DNA of 64,000 nucleotides from positions 13,353,053 to 13,417,052 of the forward strand of contig NC_133778.1 in NCBI RefSeq assembly GCF_003597395.2. Reading direction: 5' to 3'. Of this stretch, positions 12,522-23,661 are shown in pieces. Below the pieces are notes generated by a model. It searched no databases. It was given only the letters and a program-made list of their open reading frames with translations, and was not told the DNA's origin. Each line of letters starts with the position of its first letter. Positions within the stretch are counted from its first letter, which is position 1. This DNA is from Chelonoidis abingdonii (lineage: Eukaryota > Chordata > Testudines > Testudinidae). The position numbers and the translations under genes are program-made.

Positions 12522-12707
12522 TGACACAATGTATCAGAGGAGTAGCCCTGTTAGTCTGGATCTGTAAAAGCAGCAAAGAGTCATGTGGCACCATATAGAC
12601 TAGTAGACTAACAGATGTATTGGAGCATGAGCTTTCGTGGGTGAATACAATACGTCTGTTAGTCTATAAGGTGCCATAGGACTCTTTGCTGCTTTTACTG
12701 ACACAAT
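12522..12707 (-). mobile_element. Penelope 3' end with 5' inversion, with target duplication
   Basis: TGACACAAT at 12522-12530 is repeated at 12699-12707, bracketing a 168-bp insert. The insert starts with the Penelope end sequence (GTATCAGAGGAGTAG, read in reverse). It continues through an arm at 12564-12621 and then carries the same roughly 50 bases inverted at 12649-12698. The two arms are near-perfect reverse complements (gtaaaagcagcaaagagtc versus its complement). The pattern is that of a target-primed insertion with an inverted 5' part. No coding sequence is present. Confidence 0.7.
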
Positions 12708-14756
12708 CTGAAACACATGTAGGTTGAGTCTGCAACATTGTGTTGATTTATGGATGTTGTTACACAATGTCATTTCCTACTACAGACTAGCCTCAAAAGT
12801 GGAGAGTTGAAAATAAAGACTAAATTCAGATTTGGGACACTGATAGGAGATTAATCATTTTAAAACATCTTTGAATTTGGCCCAGAATATAATTCTAGAC
12901 ACTGTGCCTTAAAACTACATAATATATAAGAAAGACGAAGCAAAGAGCTGCACACCTGTATCCCACACTATTTACAGCCATCTCTTTAGTAGCGATCTTA
13001 CTTTGTCCCTGCTGGATAGGTGACTGGTCATTAGCTTTAACAAGATTCTTTGCTTAAGGAGCTCTCTGCATTCCTGGGAAAACACTAGTACTTTAGATAG
13101 TACAGGTACTTCACTGATGCGGTGAATGCAGCATTTTCACTGTTCTCGTCCTGAAGATAGATTACCGTTACTATTTCGGATATTCTCCTATGTTTTGAGA
13201 TATTGCACATTCTTTTACTTTCCTTGCTTTCTACTATTATATTTTCAGATTATGCCACACATACACTGGCAGTGTGTAGTGCATTGTTAACTTTGTGTTT
13301 TTGGTTACTTCTGGATAAATGCAGATGTCACATTGCACAATTTGACAAACATAGGTGTTTAGATACTACCGTGTTGAATGATGTCATATTACCATATAAA
13401 AACCTATCTATAATAGAATAGACCTGGCAGTCTAGTTACTTACATGAAAACACTTGATGCAAATAGCTAAGCAGGGAATTAAAAGACACGTTCACCTCAA
13501 GTGCAGTACTTTCTATGCAAGAACTAGCAGTTATCTAAACAAAGAGAATTTAAAATTACATAGAGGTTTAGCACAATAGTACTTACCATAATTCTGTCAA
13601 TTACACTATAAACCTAGCAGGAAGAACACTGATTAGGGCTCACTGTTTGACTTCTGAGTGACATGGCACTATAATAGGTACTTGGATTCTTTGTCATTAG
13701 CTTTTATAAGTGCAGTGTTTGCTTTTAATGTTGGCCAAAAATGTGCTGGTTTAAAATGAAAGTATGCATTTTGTGTGTCCTGCGTGTGCAAACGCACATA
13801 TAACACTCCAGTAAAAGACCATTATTGAAATTGCAGTTTCAAGCACTCAGAAGTTAAGAATGAATGAAAGTTGCCTGTGCAACCTTATCTCCACCTCTGT
13901 CTATGTGTTAGGCTGCAGTCTTTATGGGCCATTATGATGCAGTGATTGTACACTATATTTTGTCACCAGAGGACTTTTGCTTCATTCCGTGCATGGGCAC
14001 TGACAGGGCTCAGTGAATGAATCCAGGCTGCGTTACAGGCTCTTTGCCTCATTTGTTGCAGAAGTTGGAAGGGCTGGAGTGAATAAGGGATGAACCACAT
14101 GTTGAATGAGGATAAAAAGAAATATTGAACTGCTGCCTCATTCACTGTGCTCCAGAAATCTTGTATACTAAATGAGCAACGGATTTCTTGCTCTTCAATA
14201 TTAACATTGCCTAACACAATGATGAGGCCTTGATCTTGACTGGAGTGTCTGCTTTAATAGAAATAATATCTATGAATGCTTGTTGAAAGAAAAGCACTTG
14301 GTTTAGAAGTGCCATAACGTGGGTGGGAGAGAGAAGTGCTACAGTGTGCTTGTGTTCTGGGGAATGACAGTGTCTGGAAAAGGGAATGGCCCATGAGGTG
14401 TGGAGTGCAGCTGAATTGAAGAATCTGCGGGGGAGGAGAATGTTGGAGCAAACAGCCCATCAGCACAGGGCAGAGACAATCAAAAGATGCTTTAGTTTTC
14501 AGTGGCACACCCAAAGGTCCCTGCTTTGGCTGCGTCTGCTCCTACCAGCTGGAAAGTCTTGGTGGCTCCTCTCTGCAGTTTTCTCCCAAGGCCACGTGGT
14601 CATAAATTGTTTATTGAGATTGTTACATAGACATAGTCTACTATTTATAATTTCTTTGTAGTTGCTTCAAGAAATCTTTGCATTTGGTAGCAATCTCAAT
14701 GAAGGATGGGGAAAATTGGGTCTCTGAGGATAAGCCATGTGAGTCCATTCCCCTTG
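12708..14756. other. AT-rich single-copy DNA, no gene seen
   Basis: Open frames are short and unlike known proteins. No repeat was recognised with confidence. Confidence 0.45.
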
Positions 14757-14912
14757 TGGTATGTTTACATTGCAAGTTAAGTTATTATTGTAGCATGTGA
14801 AAATATGGTTGTTGGGCTTCAGCATGTCTAGCCACCTGAGTACAAGTTCATCAGGGACCCTGGGTACATACTTGGGTTATTACGCTGCAACAGGGTCCAT
14901 GTCCCATTGCAT
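14757..14912. repeat. Possible degraded copy of the 917-1202 element
   Basis: GGTATGTTTACATTGCA at the left resembles the terminus of the element at 917-1202, and an inverted 'tgtcccattgca' type end lies near 14910. The interior is unrelated or too diverged to align by eye. Confidence 0.3.
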
Positions 14913-15189
14913 CTCTAAATTGTGCTGTTGGAAACATTTGGTGGATTTTCAAACTTCCAGAGTAAGATGAGATACCTCTCTGAGGCCTCTCATAGTTTCT
15001 ATCTCATCCTGATTTTTTTCTTCATGTTAGATAATCATATGACTTCTTCAATATTTCAATTTTCATGTCACTTGCTAGAATTCCTAGAGTCCATAATATT
15101 TCCCCCACCCCTCACTTTGTTTGTCTACCACAGCATAGCGGCCTGTGGTCGTCCCTCCCTGTCAAGTTCAGAGTGAGGCCACTCTGCCT

Positions 15190-15430
15190 CACTACACACA
15201 CCTACTTGGCTGCCAACATTGGGGTATTTGAGCACTTCACAGTCTTTAATGTCATTTCTCCTCACAACAACCCTGGAAGGCAGGGCAGTGCTATAATCCT
15301 TGTTTTACAGAGAGGGACCTGAAGTGCAGAGAGATTTGAGAGACTTGCCTAAGAGCACACAGGAAGCCTGTGGGAAGAGCAGAGACTTGAACCTAGGTCT
15401 TCTGATTCGCAAGCCAGCATCCTAGTCTCT
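15190..15430 (-). mobile_element. MIR/CORE-SINE remnant
   Basis: Read on the plus strand this is a reversed MIR: 'cctcacaacaaccctgga', then 'ccttgttttacagagaggga', then an acttgcctaagagcacacag string, and finally 'agacttgaacctaggtcttc', the reversed tRNA-derived B-box region. Order and spacing match the family from tail to head. It is diverged and non-functional. Confidence 0.62.
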
Positions 15431-15774
15431 GGTCCATCCTTCCTTTGCAGAGGAGTATCATCTAGTTCCAGTGACTTTGGTGCAGCTACATTGAAACTAC
15501 TTGTAATAAAGTGTTCTTGATATGCTTCATATCCATACCTGAAGAAACTCTTTCCTTCTTGGTGCCTCAGAGATGCCATTTTCTTTTCTTTTGGTACAAA
15601 AAGAAGAGACACACATAATCTGATTCTTTTTATGTACCACCTCCAATCAATCTTTGTCATATCCAATGGTTACTTCTCCGAACTACCAATGGAAGTTGAT
15701 ATGGTTTGGGAAGGATTTTTATTGTTTAATTAACATATACCCTGCAAGCTAGGAAGTCAATACTGGTATTATGT
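15431..15774. other. Single-copy DNA, no gene seen
   Basis: No coding frame or repeat was recognised. Confidence 0.45.
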
Positions 15775-16532
15775 CTAGGTCCTTACCAAATTCACGGTCC
15801 ATTTTGGTCAATTTCACAGTCATAGGATTTTAAAAATCATAAATTTCAGGATTTCAGCTATTTAAATCTGAAATTTCAGTGTTGTAATTATAGGGGTCCT
15901 GACCCAAAAAGGGGTTGTGTGTGTGTGGGGGGGTACTGCTACCCTTACATCTGCACTGCTGATGGTGGCCGTGCTGCCTTCAGAGCTGGGCAGCTGGAGA
16001 GCAACGGCTGCTGGCTGAGAGCCTAGTTCTGAAGGCAGAGTCGCCACCAGCAGCAGCGCAGAAGTAAGGATGGCATGGTATGATATTGCCACCCTTACTT
16101 CTGCACTGCTGCCTGCAGAGCTCAGTCCCCAGTCAGCAGTTGCCACTCTTTGTCCACCCAGCTCTGAAGGCAGCAGCGTAGAATTAAGGATGACATGGTA
16201 TGATATTGCCAGCCTTACCTCCATGCTGGTCCTGGCAGGGCACTGCCTTCAGAGCTGGGTGTCTGGCCAACAGGCACTGCTCTCCAGTTGCCCAGCTCTG
16301 AAGGCAGTGCAAAAGTAAGAGTGGCAATACTGTAACTCCCATAAAATAACCTTGTGACCCCACCTGCAACTCCCTTTTGGGTCAGGACCCTCAATTTGAG
16401 AAACACTGGTCTCCCCTGTGAAATCTGTATAGTATAGGGTAAAAGCAGACAAAAGACCAGATTTCACTGTGGGAGACCAGATTTCATGGTCCGTGACACA
16501 TTTTTCAGGCTGTGAATTTGGTAGGGCCCTAA
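15775..16532. mobile_element. Inverted-repeat DNA element with internal tandem repeats
   Basis: The left terminus (tccttaccaaattcacggtcc) and the right terminus (ggctgtgaatttggtagggcc) are reverse complements over about 20 bases with few mismatches. A second inner pair, 'gggtcctgacccaaaaagggg' near 15893 and 'cccttttgggtcaggaccc' near 16372, is also inverted. The centre (about 15940-16320) holds imperfect repeats of roughly 120 bp that carry 'agctctgaaggcag' and 'aaggatg.catggtatgatattgcca'. There is no transposase, so it is non-autonomous. Open frames over the centre are repeat translations, not genes. Confidence 0.6.
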
Positions 16533-17726
16533 TTATTTCCAATTGTTTTTTTCAGTTACAGTGTGGATTGAAATGAGAAGTGATATCTTTAATTTTGCTG
16601 ATATTTTATCTAGCTATTTTTAATTATGGGATATTCATATTCATTGGGGATTTTGTTTTGTTTGTGCTCTTCCAGTTAGGTCTGGTGTCAGACAACTAAT
16701 CACATAATGAAAATACAAAGAAGTCTGTCATTCTTGTTCTTGAAATCCTCACCACTGCTAGCTCAAGTGATTTCAATTTATCACATCGTGCATGATTTAA
16801 GGAAGAATGAATCTGCAGCATTCTTCCTTGTTCAAGAGTTTATTTAGTTCAGTATGGCATGTGGTAATTTTGCATAAAAATATAACGTGGCATATTAATT
16901 TGTGAAATGAACACTATAACATAAAAACCATGACATCATCAGTTTCTCATCCACTTCTCAAATATTTCTGTATAAAATGAATCAATAAAACTATGTTTAA
17001 ATAAGGGAAGTCATATGGATTTAAAAAATAATAGAATGGTATCAATTAGATTTACTAATCCAGTATCTGTAGTTTCATCTGTAGTTTTGTACTTCATGTA
17101 GCACCAGCCTGTGTTGCAGATGTATTTATGTGCTACATTCTGTTAGCATTTTTTAAAAAAAATCTGTTTTCATTCTCTGGAAAATACATTTAAACTGCTC
17201 ATTTATGTAAACGATACTTTTTGGGACATAAATCATATAAGTTTCATGCATTATACATGTCTCAATGTATTGAAGAAAAGAAACCCAACTTATCTGGTTT
17301 CTTTGCAGTGTTGATTTTACAGATCCTTTGTGTTAAGCTTTTGGTGTTTTGCCTGTAGTATATTATATCCCCCTCCTTCATTTTTAAGAGTTCTACATAT
17401 GACTAAACCCACACAAGGATGAATTTGCTTTTCTTTTCTATTCCTTTCCATGGGACATCTGGCTGCTGTAAGCATGTGTTTTCAAGTCACATCCTTTTAA
17501 CCTGCCTCATCATTTTATTTGTAAAGTGCTCACCCGCTGAGATGCTAGGGGCTGTGTACAAACAATTTAAAACAACATCAGAAAATAAACAATATGGGAA
17601 ACACTGATGAGATGTTTTAAAGCTGAATAGTCTGGAAGGTATGTTGGGAGGTGAGATGGTTCTGAGAGAGAGGTGCAGAACAACCATTGAAACTGAAAAC
17701 ACCTCTGAAAAAAAGGAAAGTTTAAA
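16533..17726. other. AT-rich single-copy DNA, no gene seen
   Basis: No coding region or recognised repeat. Confidence 0.45.
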
Positions 17727-17832
17727 GTCCTGATCCTCAGCTGGTGTGAACATTCTTAGCTGATGATAAAGCATAGTTCCACTGACTTCAGTGGAGCTTT
17801 TTATATTTGGGACCTGCTTGAGAATCGGGTCC
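17727..17832. repeat. Palindromic short repeat ('gatcctcagctggtgt' family)
   Basis: The left half begins 'tcctgatcctcagctggtgtg' and the centre carries 'ccactgacttcagtgg', itself a palindrome. The right half ends 'gagaatcgggtcc'. It resembles the better preserved palindrome at 47389-47476. Confidence 0.45.
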
Positions 17833-20189
17833 TAAGATTTATTTTTATGTGAGAAGGGATGGGCTGAGGGGTAACTAAGGGGGAACAAGTTCTAAATCCT
17901 AGTAAATGCCATGGCAAAAGCAGCTTCTTTGCCCCCTGACCTAATATGTGAGAATGGAACTCCTCAATGGCAGGCGATGTAGGTGTTGGAGATACCCATC
18001 AGGATGAGATCACTCGGAAAAAGGAATCTCCCTATTAAAGATGTTAGGAACCAGTAGGCCCATCTTAAAGCCAAGAGGAATGCAGGACAAGCCTAATACG
18101 ACTGTGGTGCCTCGCGGCATATTGATGCATCCTGTAGTCAGTGTAGAGAAGAAATTACAATAATCAAGCCTCATGTTCATGGGTTCACATGTTGCTCTTG
18201 CAGGGTCCTTACAGGATAAATATGAGCACCTCCATTGCAAATTGCATAGCTGGAGCATGGCTTTCCATAGAAAAGGTGCTGATGGAAATGATGCCAAGAA
18301 TTTTAATCAGTCTCACTGATGCCATTCATGCCCCTTCAATAACTGGAGACATAAAGGAAGATAGAACACCCTTATGATGATCCCTGCCCATCAGCTATAC
18401 TTCTGTCTTTCCTGTTTTGAGTGTGAGGCAATTTTGATGCATCCACATGGCAACATCAAACAAACTGCTCCTCTAGGACTGAGACTGAGCTAGCAGGGTC
18501 TCGGCATCAGAGATGAACAACTTTGCATGCGCATACTGTTGATACTCATTTTATTAGATTCCTCTAACTCTCACACTTACTGAATTATCAATACCTCTTT
18601 CTAAACTTGCATCCTTTATTGAAATAGAGATGTGCTTAAGACTACATGAAGTCCGCTATGGACTCTGTTATTGCAATTGATTTTCTGTGGAAGCTGCTCC
18701 GATACTACGGTAATGGGCAGCAATGTACAACCCTAAGACAGATAACTAAATAGATAGATTCATACAGTTTGGAACCCATTTCAACATGGAAGGATTTTTC
18801 CATCTCCTAAAAATAAATTATCGAGCAGCCAGCTGTAAAAAATTGAGTTAGTATCTAATTACCCTGCCACATACCTCAGGGTCCAACTACATCATGACAC
18901 AATATTGGGGAGTACTTGGTAGGGGAAGCCAGTGTTTGATGTTTGTTTTTTGTTTTTTTTTCACTGTGATACAGAGCAAGCAACCATAAAGCAAAATTTC
19001 AAGTGGGACCAGAGTACTTGACAATCCCTTTTGAGTGCAATGTCTTCAACATCATCACAGCAGTGATATGCTATTTTCCTCATTTTACTGCTGTCCAGGA
19101 CCACTGTGTTGCTGACTTCAGAGGGGCTCCATGCATCAGAGGGTTCTACTGCTGTGCGGCCTGTTGCAGGATTAGGGCCTTCTCCTGGCCAGGGCTGTAA
19201 ACTGAACAAATGTGTATAAAATACCCTGTTGAGTCCCTCTCCCCAGGTCGAGATGTGACTAAACCCTTTCCCCATTTACGAAAGGACTTTTCTTTACCTG
19301 CAAGGAAGAAAGCAGAATTTTTTTAGCAGCTTCTCACAATATTCTATGGGTCATTTATTAAAAACAGGGTTTGCTCAGAAAGAAAGGGCTCTCTAGTACG
19401 GGGAACTGTAACTTGAGGCTGAGTGAAACTGCTCCTTAGCTGAAAATAAAGAATGGAAGAGGGGGAGAATTGACTCCTATCTTTTTCCTTTTCGCTTCAA
19501 TTCCTTAGCAGTACTGTTGTATCTTCCCAATATCTTTATAGTCGTAGAAGGATTAGATTTTTATCGGTAAATGTCTATTTCATTGTGCACACACTGACTG
19601 ATGGAAAAATATTTCCTACAATAATAATAGAAAGTTAGAGATAGGCAAATTAAGACTTTATGGGGAAAATCCAGTGATTTAGACTTTTGAATTACAAATG
19701 CAGTAAAATAAATGAAACAAACATCAATATTATCCATCAAAATTATTAAAAAATCCTTGAAATCTGCCAAGGCTATTTATAAATGATACTGCCAAAAATA
19801 AATGGGTGTTTTTGCCAAAATGAGAGAGGCAATAGCACAAATAATGCCAATATACTATTAGTCACGTCCTGGTTCTATACGATGTAAAAAGAAAACTCAA
19901 ATGCAGAAGAATTACCAATAGCTGAGAACAAAAAAGAACCCTGCAGAACATCTCAGGTGGTCACATTGCCTTAAGAACTCCAGCAGTAGCATAAGAGAGA
20001 ATAAATAATGCCACTGCCCTATCAGAGAATCCCCAAACTCTCACCTCTCTGGATGGATAAAGAAAGTTTCCTCGAGTGAAACACTATGTGCAGATAAAAG
20101 CATATGAAAGCACCAGCATCCGTGTACCTACTGCTGTAAAATCAATTAGAGCACCGACTGTTTTTGTTTCAAAGGAAAAACTTTGAAAA
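17833..20189. other. No gene seen; unassigned repeat-like stretch at 17.9-18.55 kb
   Basis: About 17900-18550 has even base composition and several medium open frames on both strands. I suspect an old interspersed repeat, but no protein motif, terminus or family signature could be fixed. The remainder is AT-rich single-copy DNA. Confidence 0.35.
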
Positions 20190-20275
20190 GTGTTTTGTAC
20201 AGCACCTAGCACAGTGGGGGCTCATGATCCTGACTGGGTCTGAATGCTGCTGCAGAACAAATAATAATAAGAGTA
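20190..20275 (+). repeat. SINE-type tail fragment
   Basis: 'ttttgtacagcacctagcaca' followed by an (AAT)n-like end (aataataataag) is the 3' tail of the same MIR-like family whose reversed form is seen at 52975-53105 (ctaggcactgtacaaa). Confidence 0.45.
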
Positions 20276-20749
20276 CATGCAAGTAACGCAGGAGTGTAGG
20301 CAGCCAGATATTCCTTGTATATGCTGCTTTCTTAAATTTGAAACAGAGTCTTTGGCTGGGCTCAACAGTTAAAATAACCACAGATTTTTTTAGCATTTAA
20401 ATGAAATACCAGCATTTGAATGTAATGAGAATACAAACTGAGTAATGAGGGTATCCATTTATACATATTGTAATACTGTACCACAGTACAGAAGTATGTG
20501 CCAATAATACCCAATCAAGACCAAATATCCAATCAAGGCATTTAGAGTGGATTACTAGCAGATGCGGAAGTTCATGTTTTAGTTCAGAAGAACTCTGGAT
20601 GCATGCGTGTGCGCACACAGTTATAGAAAGTTCTCATAAGAAGCAATGTTACCTAAGTAGACTTTCGAGACACTGCATCCCACTGATGCTAACTAGCTAA
20701 TAAAAAGTGGCACTCAGAGGTGTCCAGAACATGCTATAGCACTAGTCAG
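20276..20749. other. Single-copy DNA, no gene seen
   Basis: No coding frame or repeat was recognised between the SINE tail and the CR1 copy. Confidence 0.4.
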
Positions 20750-20754
20750 AGATT

Positions 20755-21017
20755 TTGTATACCAAAGCAGGTGCACATAAAGAAGCAGTGAGAGATAAAA
20801 AGGCATCTTTTAAAAAGTGGAAGTCAAATCCTAGTGAGGTAAATAGAAAGGAACATGAACACTGCCAAATTAAGTGTAAAAATTTAATAAGAAAAGCTAA
20901 AGAGGAGTTTGAAGAACGGCTATCCAAAAACTCCAAAGGTAATAACAAAATGTTTTTTAAGTACATCAGAAGCAGGAAGCCTGCTAAAGAACCAGTGGGC
21001 CCCCTGGACGATTGAGA
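20755..21017 (+). pseudogene. CR1 ORF2 remnant, region between endonuclease and RT
   Basis: An 87-codon open stretch rich in Lys/Arg/Glu contains KCKNLIRKAKEEFEERLSKN and FKYIRSRKPAKEPVGPL. These are characteristic of the linker just before the CR1 reverse transcriptase. It ends in a stop after GPLDD. The following 240 bases continue the same protein region, including NSNKSLGPDSIHPRVLKF near 21210-21263, which is the RT entry motif. That piece is again cut by a stop. The start codon shown is simply the first Met, not a real initiation site. Confidence 0.8.
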
Positions 21018-21263
21018 TACAAAAGGAGCGCTTAAAGACTATAAAGTCATTGCAGAGAAACTAAACAAATTCATTGCTTCAGTCTTCATGGCTGAGGATG
21101 TTAGGGAGATTCCCAAACCTGAGCCAGCTTTTGTAGGTGACAAATCTGAGAAACTGTCACAGATTGAAGTGTCACTAGAGGAGGTTTTGGAATTAACTGA
21201 TAAACTTAACAGTAACAAGTCACTGGGACCGGATAGCATTCATCCAAGAGTTCTGAAGTTCTG

Positions 21264-21565
21264 AGTTACAAATGTGAAGTTGTGGAACTATTAACTAGGT
21301 TTTGTAACCTGTCCTTTAAATCGGCTTCTGTACCCAATGACTGGAAGATAGCTAATGTAACGCCAATATTTAAAAAGGGCTCTAGAGGTGATCCCAGCAA
21401 TTACAGACCAGTAAGTCTAACGTCAGTACTGGGCAAATTAGATGAAACAATAGTAAAAAATAAAATTGTCAGACACCTAGAAGAACATAAATTGTTGAGC
21501 AAAAGTGAACAAGGTTTCCGTAAAGGGAAATTGTGTCTTACTAATCTATTAGAGTTTCTTTGAAG
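21264..21565 (+). pseudogene. CR1 ORF2 remnant, reverse transcriptase fingers/palm start
   Basis: The frame reads SVPNDWKIANVTPIFKKGSR, then NYRPVSLTSVLGKLDETIV and an SKSEQGFRKGKLCLTNLLEF segment. These are RT motifs 0 to 2a of CR1 in the correct order. The usual 'QHGFRKGKSCLTNLL' is recognisable. The frame is lost near 21563. The next 400 bases (21566-21978) hold the remaining palm region, including the expected active-site part, but with several frame changes. The RT cannot be functional. Confidence 0.85.
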
Positions 21566-21978
21566 GGGTCAGACAACATGTGAGCAAGGGGATCCATGGA
21601 TATAGTGTATAGGATTTTCCAGAAGTCTTGACAAGGTCCTCACAAAGCGCTTTTTACGTAAATTAGTTGTCATTGATAAGAAGGGAGGTCCTTTCATGGA
21701 CTGAAACTGGTTAAAAGACAGGGAACAAAGGTAGGAATAAATGGTAATTCTCCAGAATGGAGAGGGGTAACCAGTGATGTTTCCCCAAAGGTCTGTCCTA
21801 TTCAACTTATTCACAAATGAATCTGGAGAAGGATAAAAAGTGAGGTGCAAAGTTTGCAGATAAACTAAACTGCTCAAGATAGTTAGGTAACAAAGCAACT
21901 GTGAAGAACTTCAAAAAGATCCACAAAAATAAGTTGATTGGGGCAACAAATGGCAAAAGTGAAATTTAATGTGTATAA

Positions 21979-22674
21979 ATGTACGTAAGTAATGCACATT
22001 GGAAAAAAAATAACCCCAACTATACATACAATATAATGGAGGCTAATTTAGCTACAGTGAATCAGGGAAAAGATCTTGGAGTCATCATGGATAGTTCTCT
22101 GAAGACATCCACGCAGTGTGCAGAGGCGGTCAAAAAAGGAAACAGGATGTTAGAAATCATTAAAAAGAGGATAGAGAATAAGACGGAGAATATGTTATTG
22201 CCCTTATATAAATCAGTGTTACTCCCACATCTTGAATACTGAGTGCAGATGTGGTCTCCTCATCTCAAAAAAGATATACTGGCACTAGAAAAGGTTCAGA
22301 GAAGGGCAACTGAAATGATTAGGGGGTTGGAACGGGTCCCATATGAGGAGAAATTAAAGAGGCTAGGACTCTTCAGCTTGGAAAAGAGGAGACTAAAGAG
22401 GGATATGATAGAGGTGTATAAAATCATGAGTGATGTGGAGAAAGTGGATAAGGAAAAGTTATTTATTTATTCCCATAATACAGGAACTAGAGGCCACCAA
22501 ATGAAATCAATGGGCAGCAGCTTTAAAACAAATAAAAGGAAGTTTTTTTTCACACAGCACACAGTCAACTTGTGGAACTCCTTGCCTGATGAGGTTGTGA
22601 AGGCTAGGACTATAACAGCATTTAAAAGAGAACAGGATAAATTCATGGAGGTTAAGTCCATTAACGGCTATTAG
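21979..22674 (+). pseudogene. CR1 ORF2 remnant, C-terminal domain
   Basis: Two adjoining in-frame pieces separated by a single stop codon at 22240-22242. The first contains GKDLGVIMDSSLKTSTQCAE and the second contains EKVQRRATEMIRGLERVPYE and LFSLEKRRLKRDMIEVYKI. These strings mark the conserved C-terminal region of CR1 ORF2. The usual ending (a 'NLWNSLPDEVVKA' type sequence) is present and the frame closes at 22674, close to the normal end. The second piece alone would look like a 143-residue protein but has no independent function. Confidence 0.88.
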
Positions 22675-22858
22675 CCAGAATGGTGTCCCTAATCTCTGTT
22701 TGTCAGAAGGTGGGGATAGATGGCAGGAGAGAGATCATTTGATCATTACCTGTTAGGTTCACTTCCTCTGGGGCACCTGTCATTGGTCATTGTCGGTAGA
22801 CAGGATACTAGACTAGATGGACCATTGGTCTGACCCAGTATAGCCATTCTTATGTTCC

Positions 22859-23348
22859 TAAGAAACTGAAAGATGAATAGATCTGGGGCTTGTATAAGCA
22901 AACACTTAGAGCCCATTCTGCACTACTCTGCACTGGCCTGCTGTGCTCTAAGTGTCCATATGGACCCTAAGGCCTTGTACTGAAAGTGCCTGGGTGTGCT
23001 TTGACCTCACTTATTTTGAAACGGGATTAGATCAAAACGCACTATAGAACTGTTAGTGCACAGTAAATCCACATGGACAATTAGTGCAGGGTAGGCTAGG
23101 GCAGGGTAGTTTTGCAGCACACTGAGTATTCATGCAGACCAACCCCTAGTTGTCTCAGTCAGAAGTAGATACATCAGCACATGCTGACGCTTTTGGGACT
23201 CAAATCTGGGACCTATACTAGAGCTGCAGGCTGGCCTTCAATTTTTAATTCTTACTGTAGTTTAATGGGAGTAAATTCTGTCTGTCTGTCTTTTCAACAT
23301 TCCCAGGCAGAAATCTGAGTGTGTGAGGTTGCTACAGGAGTTGCCAGA
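22859..23348. other. No gene seen
   Basis: The stretch at 22900-23160 is compositionally even and has some resemblance to short DNA-element repeats, but paired termini were not found. Confidence 0.35.
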
Positions 23349-23560
23349 CAGGATCAGACCCCGGTCCAACTAGTTTAGTATCTTGTCTCCAACACAGCAT
23401 AGCATCTGGTACTACAAAGGATGATGCAGCAAGCAATTGTGGGAAAGCCTTCCTAACCCCTAATAGTTAGAGAGGGGTTGAAGCCCTGAAGCATGAAGTT
23501 TTATAGCCCTTCTAGAATGTTTTAGTATCTGCTGGATATTCTTGTCAAATTCTGTGCCTG
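23349..23560 (-). mobile_element. CR1 LINE 3' end fragment
   Basis: On the plus strand it begins 'gacaggatcagaccccggtccaactag' and 'gtatcttgtctccaacacagc', the reverse of a CR1 tail. It continues like the minus-strand copy that starts at 42789 (gatcagacctgtggtccatct). It is diverged and carries no coding sequence. Confidence 0.45.
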
Positions 23561-23661
23561 CTTCCTCATTGGCATTTGCTGCCCCCATCGGCTCCATGCA
23601 AAGGTCATTTTTCTGCCCTAGTGGAGTGGTCTGTCCCCAACAGGGAACCTAGGTAAGGGGG

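Larger units (their letters stand above)
20750..22858 (+). mobile_element. CR1 LINE, 5'-truncated, longest copy in window
   Basis: CR1 is a non-LTR retrotransposon that copies itself by target-primed reverse transcription. This copy lacks ORF1 and the endonuclease and starts inside ORF2 before the RT domain. It continues through RT, the C-terminal region and the 3' UTR, and ends with the usual tail (accattggtctgacccagta then 'ttcttatgttcc'). The coding sequence is split by stops and frameshifts into at least three pieces, annotated separately. The copy is dead. Confidence 0.88.

Noticed and set aside
15862..16406. Several overlapping frames with a repeated SELG-type peptide, and regularly spaced direct repeats that could suggest a CRISPR-like array
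   Set aside because: Units are long, imperfect and lie inside an inverted-repeat element of a vertebrate genome. Spacers are not unique in the CRISPR sense, and the peptides are translations of the same DNA repeat.
22243..22674. An apparently free-standing 143-residue gene
   Set aside because: It is the C-terminal part of CR1 ORF2, preceded in the same frame by the rest of the protein and one stop codon.
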